A DNA stretch of 64,000 nt, taken from NCBI GenBank assembly GCA_030141605.1, contig JAQGDQ010000152.1, positions 310,001 to 374,000 of the forward strand, written 5' to 3'. Each line of letters begins with the position of its first letter. Position 1 is the first letter of the stretch. This document shows positions 1 through 21,800 of this stretch, one piece after another. The notes beneath the pieces are model-generated. The model did not search any database and was not told the origin of the DNA. It saw only the letters and a program-made list of their open reading frames with translations. The translations under genes were made by a program, and so were the position numbers. This stretch comes from Tubiluchus corallicola. Taxonomy: Eukaryota > Priapulida > Priapulimorpha > Priapulimorphida > Tubiluchidae.

Positions 1-172
1 AGACATCCTCTGCTTTTCAGCTATATTGGAATATTAGAAAAGGAATTTTGTATCCAATGCTGCTAATAAGTATAATTTTTGAAATCAGATACCTATACTA
101 AAAATCTAAAAATAAAGAAAATATAAGAAAAAATTAAAAACCAGACAATGCATTTTGCTTGCCCTGACTTGC

Positions 173-11135
<10,963 letters not shown>

Positions 11136-12887
11136 CAACTGCCCAAAATCTGGCAGTGCAAGGCAATGCCAACACACTGTTACCTATAAGAAAAAATATA
11201 ATATCAATTAACAAACATACGTATAGCAGTAATTTAACAATTAGTAATAAAGTAATTTTACAGATCAATTTTGACAACAACGAGTTAAACAAAATTTACT
11301 GATTAAAAAGAATTAATGACCATGCATAATTTTTAAGTAGTAACTGTAATATTACATCAGGCACTTGTTTACAAAAATGCCTTGTGAAAATTTTAAATTA
11401 ATGATGCCACCTGGTAGCAATCAGAAAGAAATTCAATGTAGTATCTAACTCAAATCACTAAACGCATCTTATCCGGCTGGCTAACTACTGCCTGAATTCC
11501 AGTAACAATTTAATGTGTGATAAAATACAATTCGATGAAAATTACTTAATATCCTTCACCTATTTTTAGCATGCAAAACGTAATGCTGTATATGCAGACT
11601 GCCATTTTGAATTTATATTCAAGTTTCCACGGTGACGTCACTGATCTGAAGAAAACTGTGCAAGTCACTAGTGACCTTATGCAAACTAGCTGCTTTAAAT
11701 GGCGAAAATTTCATATCTCAAAGTCATGATGCTAAAGGCAAAGAATTACTTCTATAAACTAGGTGATAACTCAGATTGAACCGTGTCAGAAAAAACACAA
11801 CATTTACTGTGACGAAAAATCAATCAAAAACAACCTTCAGGTTCAAGTAAGTTACATCAGTTTTTCAGCATGAAAGCCAAAAAACCTACGTGACTGAAAA
11901 ATTCATCCGAGGCGAAAAGTTTTTTTGCTTTCTTCACGCCACGCGACAAATTCTTAAAACAACAAAGTATTTGCACACTAAGAGGCTAAATTTTTAACGA
12001 AGTGGTAAGTATTAACGTTCTTTTCAAATTAATGGCACTCCAACAAAGCGTTACACGGCGTTTCACGTTGTTTTCATTGTATAAATACGGGGTATCTTTA
12101 AGTTACTGTGCTCTGGTTATTTTGAAATGAAGATCTTTCATACCAACAATTGGATTCTTGCAAATCTGCAGTTTTTTCATAGTGCTGTAGGTTGTATGTT
12201 TATTTCTCACTTTAGCTATCTCTCACTTTAGCAGTTTAAATTTATTTGTTTTCGTCTAATAGAATAAGAATCATCGTGAATCTTCCAATAATTTTTTACA
12301 CTAATTTTTACATGAAATGCAAAGTACATAAAAAGCGAAATTAATATAATATGTTTATCAAAAATTAAAACAGAACATGAAAAAATTAGGATTCTAAATA
12401 ACAACAGTTTTCAAAGGCAAGATTATGTGTTAAAATGTCGCTAGACGAGATGAGATATAGATGGCTATAAGGTTGAACATGATTGATCTAATAGTAATAG
12501 CAAATTTTAATAACTCGTATAAAGAAAATTTGAAATGTTCATTCTGTCATTTTGCAAATGATACTACAGAACATATGTGTGAAAGTAGGTCATTATACAT
12601 TAATACATATACATTACATATTTATTTGATTAGACCACACTAAGACAAAAAAGTGCTTTGTAGATCGAGTCATTGAACCACACTCGCAGAGCGGAGAATT
12701 AACGTTTCCAATCTTATGAAGGTAGTAGTTAGATTTAGTGCAGCCAGTATGCGACTGAAGGAGCTTTGCAGTCCTATTTTGAATCTTAGCTGCAGTTTGC
12801 AGTGGTCTGCATATCTAATGCCAAACTGTGCTAATACTAGTAATAGCAAATATTTTTTATGTTAGTGGATGAGTTAAGCAATACAGC
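11136..12887. other. Head-to-head intergenic region, MTO1 / RABGEF1
   Basis: A 1.75-kb region between the two divergent start codons, so it should contain both promoters. A TATA-like TATAAATA occurs near 12080 on the plus strand, but no transcription start can be assigned. I see no CpG-rich block. Apart from a small LINE-like fragment near 12430-12650 I see no other gene. Confidence 0.6.
12430..12650 (+). mobile_element. Possible LINE C-terminal zinc-knuckle fragment
   Basis: A short plus-strand frame contains KCSFCHFANDTTEHM, resembling the C-x2-C ... D-T-x-E-H motif found at the extreme C-terminus of many non-LTR retrotransposon ORF2 proteins. Upstream the frame is short and nothing else of a reverse transcriptase is visible. 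A chance match cannot be excluded. Confidence 0.4.
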
Positions 12888-15800
12888 ATGGCAACTGCAT
12901 CAGACTCTTCAGACTACTGGCTATTACCAACTGGTAAGAGAGGTTTCCACATCAATGAATCGGATTTGTTGTGTCGAAACGGATGCGGTTTCTATGGTAA
13001 CCCCCAGTGGCAGGGACTGTGTTCGAAATGCTGGAAGGAGTACCAGAAGACACGATCACCGTCTGAACACCATCATTCACATAGGCATGTATATGTCTGT
13101 AATTTTTAGAACAGAACTCAACAAACCACCAGGTGACAAATTAACATCACTGTAGTAAAGTAAACACTGTACAATGAACAAGAGAAATCCACAGGTTGTT
13201 CTGTATTCTCAATGTTTATCATGGACTAGAAGCTTTCTGTGTTTTGATCTTTGTTAGCTATAACGTTTATAAAAATTAATTAGACAAGTAATAAAAAAAC
13301 AGTGTGGTAAACAGTTCAGTAGAGGTCATCGGTAATTAACTAAGGTACTTGCTAATACATCACATCTTTGTCATTGTAAACAATTAAAAAATTATTTACT
13401 GACATGGTTTATAAGAGGATTTTCAAGATGAGAGAGAATTTGCTCTGAATGTGCTGTAAAAAACAAAAGAAAAAACAATAGTAGCAGCCTCTCCTCAAAT
13501 ATCATAGCACATTGGTGAAGGGGCTTGTCAGTTACAATCAGTCCCTATTATAATTTTCAAGCCCTTGCTAATGTCCATAGTGCAGCACTGGCTTATATTA
13601 GGGAGCTTATAACAGTACGTGATTCAAGAAAGTACAGATTAGGTCTCAGCAAAATATTGCCAAGTTACAAATGTTTCATCACAACAGTCCGTTCAGATTC
13701 TGTCCTCCTTATGTAGTGAAATTCAATTCTGTTTGAAACTAACCTGTACGGTGATTTAGAAAAATTTCATTTCTCGTCAAAACACACCTATTTTTGTAGG
13801 CATATAAATATGCAATTGTTGTGTATTGCGCCATCTTGTGGCCTTCAATAAAACTTGTTGCGCACTGTTATGTTTATTGTCAAACACGTATTCTCTGCTT
13901 TTGAGATGATAGCTTCTTGTGTACTTTAAGCATAAAACACATCCTGCTAAGATTTCGTATGTTCTATAAATGAACTTAAGCTTCATGTTTTATATGAGAG
14001 CACTACTGTGTGTCATGCAATAATTGAGAAAAGAAACCAATGTAGAATTTTATTTTAAATGTTTTGTATTGTTGATAGCAGTTCTACGTCAAAGAAAGGT
14101 AAAGCTGCCACCGGTAGCCCGCTAGCTTTTGGCAAGTTTCAGGAAAAGAAGAGACAACAAGCCGAGAAACGATCCAAAAGCGTTCGATTCATTTTCAAGC
14201 CAAAGAAAACTAAGGAAACTCAAGGTGAGTAATAACCTCCGACTTTGAGTCTAAACGAACCGTTTTAACTGCTATGTGTAAATCAGTTGCCGTAAAACAT
14301 GTGTAATTTAAGTGCTATTCTTTGTCGTTTTGTCATTTCAATCTCCAGATTAAGTTATGTAGTTATGTAACTTTAATAAGCTGAAACCTGCATACTACAC
14401 TGCAATGCAAAATTTCCTTAAGTATTGATCTCAATCTATGTAGCCTTGTATTGTAGTATTGAGCCTTTACAATCTGTGTAGAGAATGATATTAACCAGTT
14501 GAATGTTACAGTCAACCTCGGATATAAGGTACTCGCTTATAAGGGACCACCAACACCGGTCCCGATTTTTCGTAACGTTTTTCCTTATAAAAGTCTTCGG
14601 ATATAAGGGATTTTCGGTTATAAGTGACGATATCTTCAGGTCCCACGTAATAGAAACCCAGGTAAATTACCTCGCATATAAGGGCCCTATGACCAAAGCG
14701 AAATTGAACAATTTTTAATCTCAATTTTTCGCAACTTCAGCCTTCGAACAGCTCGGATCTCGCATCACTGAAGGAGTTTCCTAAATACCGTTTGCACTGA
14801 ATGTGTAGCAATAATCCATAAAAATATGGGCAAAAGTACAGAAAAGTACAGGTCTACATACCCCCTCGGTCTGACTCAACTTTGGCTATAAGGGACGGTT
14901 TTTTCCAGTCCCAAGGTGGCCTTTATACAGTATTTTGAAACATGTCTTCTAACAGTATTTTAAAACATGTTATTTATCTACATGTGCATGTTTTATATGC
15001 ACTAAAATTTCGGCCCGTTGCAGTGGATTTTTTTGTACTCTTAATATGACTATGGCACCTGTGTAAGTATTCTGTTAACTAATACATCTCTTTTTAGTAT
15101 TTGAAAATAACAAGTTATGTCTTCAGAATTACTTTTATTAGTAACACCATGTATTTTTGACTTAAGACAATGTCTTCAAACTAAAATAAAGCATAATTTA
15201 AATTAAATTATTATTTTTCCATTATATTTGACCATTTAAAATTTTGAAAATCATAAAATTATAAGACTGTGATTTCAGTTTAATTTATATCTTCATATCT
15301 CATCTCTGTAGCATGCTTGCAATTTTCTGTCCACGCTAACTTTTCCCTCGCTACTTCGCGGACTCGCTGTTTCACGGGTTTTCAAAAATATTAATGTAAA
15401 ATAGTTATCGCTGTATTTTCGTTGTTTCGCGGGTTTTTGCGGTACTTCGTCTAAAGTATTTTTGCAGATGCGTAGTACGTATTGTACAATAATGTATAGA
15501 TTTGATGAATTTTGCATAAAAAAAATCGCAAAATGTATAAAAATATATTAAAAATATTAATTCTAACATTAAAAGGCTCAGGTACCTGATTGGTTCAGGT
15601 ACCATGCAGTTTGTTTTCTTTCGCTGTGCGCAGCTACCCCCTCTCAGCTTTTCCATTTCATGTTAGCATCCTAATGTCGCGTGTGCGTAGTTTTCATCTG
15701 CGGTGAACATTTAAGTAAAGTTTTTTAAACAGTTCATGTACAGTATGGGAAAAGTTATTAGAGAAATTGGAAAGGGTGTTGTATAAGAGTGTCGGGAGAG

Positions 15801-18800
15801 TTTATAAAGACTTAAAATAACTACTGTATCACTACTAAAATAAGTATAGCGTCCCTACTTCGCGGAAATTCACTTATCGCGGGTGGGCCTGGAACGGAAC
15901 AACCTTGATAGGAGAGAAAACACTGTATCTGTCCACTCTAAAATATACACTTAACTTTTGATATAGTGATATCCATTAGATTTGTGTGCCTTTGTATCAA
16001 ATGCATTCCTACTCGTGTATCATCAGCATGTGTGAATCTTTTTTCTTGGATTTGTGGCTGTAATTCCAGTTTTTGGCTAGAGAGATTAAACTTTCGGTTG
16101 CATTTTGGGATATGAATTCTGAAAAGTTAATGGCATGTTCTATTCTTTGTACCATTTAAATCGTGCTATTGTTTCCGTTCATTTTTTACAGAACAGCCTG
16201 CTCCACCTGCTGGTATTAAACCAAAACATCGGCAGCCAAGTTTTGAGACGCAGCAAATCGGAAAGGATTTTGCCGAGTTTTTGAAAAGTTTGAAAAAGGC
16301 GGCTGCCATGGATGTGTCCAAACAGATAAATGCCTTCTGTGATCGAGTATCCCAGAATCCCGACATGCCAATTGATGAAATGTCAGAAATGGTACAGGAT
16401 TTCTACCAAACAATGGCAGAGAGGCTGCAAACGCATCCCGCATTCCAGAGTAAGACACTGTGCTGCCAAAATTTGTAAAAAAATTCTTAAAATCTAATTA
16501 TTTGTTACAATCACAATTGTTTTAACATGCATTTCTTAAAATCAATATGCACATCTAAGATAAAAACCCTTTAATTATATAAAGCAAAAAAATCGTCCTG
16601 AGATTTTGTATCACTTGGATATTATCTTATTGCATAGAGAGCTTGTGTTAGGAGCAGCATTGTCTAAAACTTGATGATTTAAACACCTGCGATGACAGCT
16701 AAGTGTAGCCATTTTGGCAGTAAATTGTTTAGATAACACTGCTTAAAGTTTGAAAAAATAATCAGTACATTCGTAGCATATCTTCACTAACTAAGCAAAC
16801 GTATAAATTACTGTATCTTGTTAATAAGCTTGAAAATACTTTTTTTGTGAGTCAGTGGTGCACACTGAAAAGGTGAGTCAGTGACATTTTAACAGATGGT
16901 GCAGATATTTAAATTACGAAGATTTTTCTTTTTCTAGTTACATAAGCCTATCAAGCAGCTAAGTGTAATGCTAAGTTATGTAACTTTGTTATGGAAAGCT
17001 TTTGCAGACAATGTTTAAAATTGACTTTTCGTCTCCTTTAAAGGAAGACCGGACGTTTGTTTAGACTCAATCTCATTTTAATTTACTATCCAAAATATAC
17101 ATTTTCTTGCTTATAAAAGTTAACAATTGTTCCTTATATCTGAATAATTAGCTTAGAAAGTTAAATAACGGTAACCGAACACAGCTTTTGCTTACGTCAG
17201 AAACTAACCACAGCTTGTGCAACGGCAGGCGCCTTCCCTTGCACGTCAAGCACATTTGCATAAGTGTTACAGTACTGTTTAAATGCATCATGTCACAAAA
17301 AATGGGCTCTACATCATATGACGTCATGAAACTAACACAGCAGTTCATGATCATGGTTATCACGGTACCACCTTCTATTTGTCAGCCACGTGCATGTAAC
17401 AAAAAGGCGCCGCTGCCAATCTTAGTAGATTCACTGAGCCGCGCGTAGCTTTGAAAGCTTAACGAAATTTGAGTATCCGCAGTAATTATTATTTAAGTTT
17501 TGATTTAGAAAAAGCTTTTGTAGTATTCAATACTTTAGAGCATTCTTTATTCTGAACTAATGTTTGCGCAATCATCCGGTTTTCCTTTAATAATTCTGCA
17601 AACTTTACAAAACTCTAATTAAATAACCCACTTGCAATATTTTGCTCTTCTAGGTTCTACAGAAGAACAAATCACCCAGCTGATGGATTTTATAGAAAAG
17701 TACTTAACGACTCGCTTGTACAGGGTCATGTTTTGTCCGCTGACGACCCAGGACGAGGAGAGAGATTTACAGATACAGAACCGGATACGGAGTTTGAACT
17801 GGATCACGGCTACCATGATGGATGCGGCGATTAACGAGAGAGACACAAGAATTCGAGAAAAGATTGATCAGGCTATTCAAGGTAGGCAAGCTAGTTGTAG
17901 GCACTGAGACGTTAGTTCATAAGCTAGCCTGCATCACTTTGAGGTTTGAGTAAAAGTTTATATAAACTAAAACTTACTGTACAAACATTGTTGCTCTACT
18001 ATACAAACATTGTTGCTCAATCGATGCATTTCTTTTACTGCATGAGTGCTATGATATGATATGTGTTACGATATGCATGAGTCACCTTGTTTTTTGACGT
18101 CTTTCTCATCTGGTGTCAGAAAAAACGGAAACAATACTTTGCAATTTTATATTTTTCGATTTAAAAAGCTCAACTTTTAGAATTGCCTGGGAACTACAAA
18201 AAACGTTGCATGTGTAATAAAACAGTGTCATACAGCCCCTAGTCGGGACTGTTTACTTGTTTAACCAGTTTTAGTTGCTTAATCTCTGTAGGTTTATCTA
18301 CACGTAGTAGTGACTGAACAACATTGTAACTTGTTTGTATCAAAGTGTATTCAGAGAATTATGAAAAAGCATTTTTGTGGATGTTTTCAATTGTTGAACT
18401 GCTGATTTATTAGGTAGTTGTTACAAAATTCCTTGGGAATTGCAAGACTTCTGATCCGTAATCCACTCACTTTCATTCATTTTTTACTGGAATCAGAATC
18501 CACTCACTTTCATTCATTTTTTACAAGTCAGTGTTATTTGACTGGAAATCGGGTTAATAATATGCATAAACATTAACATTAATTTAGTTTGAGCCTCATT
18601 GATACAAGCCTAAGTTAGCGTACAAGAGATTTGTAACGAAATGTATAAAACTGAATTATCTTACAGTATGCTTTTTGATCATCTGTATTGGCTGAAACTG
18701 TATTTGGCAATAAACTCAGTTTTTTGCTTATGGGAAGGTTGATGAATTGAATACTAAAAAGTCCCAGAAACTAGGAAAAAAAGAAATTCTTACTTATAAT

Positions 18801-21800
18801 GTATGTATGTATTATTATCACTTCAGGTAACACTCGATGAAGAACGTTAACACTTTTGAATAATTTTGATAACTCTACATTTCAGATATTATTGAGATGG
18901 ATTCCAAGAGGGCGCCACAAGACAAGCTCACGTGTATAGTACGATGCAGTAAACAAGTTTTTGAAGTGTTGAAGGAGTCACTAGGGGGACCGGCTAGCGC
19001 TGATGATTTTTTACCAGCTCTTATATACATTGTACTCAAGGCAAATCCGCCTATGCTACAGTCTAACATACAGTATATAACTCGGTTTAGTAATCCCAGT
19101 AAACTACAGACTGGGGAAGCTGGGTATTACTTTACTAACTTGGTAAGAATTTATAACTAGAGGCTGAAGTTGAGTCAGTTGCTACTACATCGGCTGACTC
19201 ACACAGTAAATCAGCTAGCTCTGCTGAGGTTGAGTCAGTTGCTACTACATCAGCTGACTCACACAGTAAATCAGCTAACTCTGCTGAATTTGAGTCAGTT
19301 GCTACTACATCAGCTGACTCGCACAGTAAATCAGCTAGCTCGGCTGAAGTTGAGTCAGTTGCTACTACATTAGCTGACTCACACAGTAAATCAGCTAGCT
19401 CTGCTGAAGTTGAGTCAGTTGCTACTACATCAGCTGACTCTCACAGTAAATCAGCTAGCTCGGCTGAAGTTGAGTCAGTTGCTACTACATATGCTGCCTC
19501 GCACCGTAAATCAGCTAGCTCGGCTGAAGTTGAGTCAGTTGCTACTACATCAGCTGACTCACACAGTAAATCAGCTAGCTCGGCTGAAGTTGAGTCAGTT
19601 GCTACTACATCAGCTGACTTACACAGTAAATCAGCTAGCTCGGGTGAGGTTGAGTCAGTTGCTACTACATCAGCTGACTCACACAGTAAATCAGCTAGCT
19701 CTGCTGAAGTTGAGTCAGCTGCTACTACATCAGCTGACTCACACCGTAAATCAGCTAGCTCGGCTGAGGTTGAGTCAGCTGCTACTACATCAGCTGACTC
19801 ACACAGTAAATCAGCTAGCTCTGCTGAAGTTGAGTCAGTTGCTACTACATCAGCTGACTCTCACAGTAAATCAGCTAGCTCAGCTGAAGTTGAGTCAGTT
19901 GCTACTACATCAGCTGACTCACACAGTAAATCAGCTAGCTCTGCTGAAGTTGAGTCAGTTGCTACTACATCAGCTGACTCACACAGTAAATCAGCTAGCT
20001 CGGCTGAAGTTGAGTCAGTTGCTACTACATCCGCTGACTCACACAGTAAATCAGCTAGCTCGGTTGAAGTTGAATGATTTTTCAGCTGAGTTGGCTTAAA
20101 GAAAAAATCAGCTAAGTCGGCTAAAGCTACAAATTTTTGTTAACTATATAAATGATAAATTGTTAAATATGGATACAACTTTTTTAAATAATTCGCCTGT
20201 TGCTTATTCACAGAAAAAAGCAAATATTTGACTAGCTTTCTGGTTTAAAAATTTCTAAAGTTTAATATATCTGCCAGCACACATACAACCTGACCGTGAA
20301 TCCGCAATGGTTTGTCATACTTCAACCAGTGATTTGCAGTGACACGTGGTTATCACAAGAGCGAAAATCTTGAAACAGCACGCAATAGACACAATTTAGC
20401 TGTGATTTCTGTGAACAATTTTTAAACAAATTATTAGTGTTTTTACTAATCAAGTAAGATACGTGATCTTTGTAAGACGGCTTTTTATTAGTGGTTTAAA
20501 AATTTGTTCGACAACTAAAGTCGAATTCGGATTCGAAATCTTGATATTCGTTTGTTTTCGATTTCGAAAGTCACTAATTCGATTAGATTCAAATTTGCCT
20601 TCTGATAGAGATTGCTCACATCCCCCCCCGTGACTAGTAATCATGAAAAATATTGTTGCCATTGTTATGATTATCATCATCTCTTATATTAATATTCTTG
20701 GTATATTTATATATATATATATATATATATAAGATTCGAGGCTACAGCCCGGACGAGGCCACCATTTGCGGCGATCTATACATCAAACGAAAGGTCTCGA
20801 TCTAGTGTCGTGACATTGATGGTTTATTTTTCGAATTGGGCCCACCGGAAGGAAGGGGGGCAAAAAACCTTCAAAAATGGCCCTTTTTTGCAAAACTTAT
20901 ACCTCTTATTTCTGAAGAACTGGAACGGGCCGAGGGTGGTGCTGGGTATGGATAGATAGCCCGTTTATCCGTGGGTGTAGTAGGCATATTTAGAATTCCC
21001 GAGAGGGCCACGGCGTCCCGTAACGGGCGTTTTCCCGGACCCAACTCACGATTTTTTCGAAATTTTGACCAAACAGCCTGCGGAAAAAACGTTCTAGTGG
21101 CGCCTGGTGGGACTCTCGGAAAGAGATATATAGCTCTTTACAAAGAGGAAGGACAGGGCTACACGATGGTGTGGGCTATATGTTAGGACAGGTCCACCGA
21201 GAGGAGTATCGACGAGTTAATTAGGTGTTCAATTTTCCTTTGCTAGTTATTATTATTAAATTGATTATTACATGCTAGTGTTTTGCTGCTGCACTAAGAA
21301 TGCTAATTAAACTTGCAAACAATTACTTTGTTTTTTATTAAAATTTTAAATTCAGGCATCAGTTGTATACGGCATGCCACCATTTATGTTTTCGCAGTGG
21401 TCTTTTTCCCAAATGTTGACAATTACTTGCAGTAATCGCTTTTCATATACTTCTCCGGGACATTCATACATGTAGAACAGCTGCTTTTAAATCCCGCTTT
21501 CCCCGGGCTTCTTACCTATGGAATTCTGTACCAGGAAATTGTGTTGCTGAAAACTGCTACCTCTCCTGATTCATGAAAAACATAAACATCTTCTGTCACT
21601 AATAAATTAGTTATATGATTTCTGTTTCACTGGGCAGTAGGGGTGAGCGTTCTTTGCCAGGAAGTGAATTCAAATCAAATCAAACTTGCGACTTAACAAC
21701 TCAAATTAAACATAATTTTTGCATTTTTGAATTTGAATTAAGTTTTGTAGATTTTCGAATCACTAATAGAAAGTGGTCTCACAAAGATAATGCATATTGT

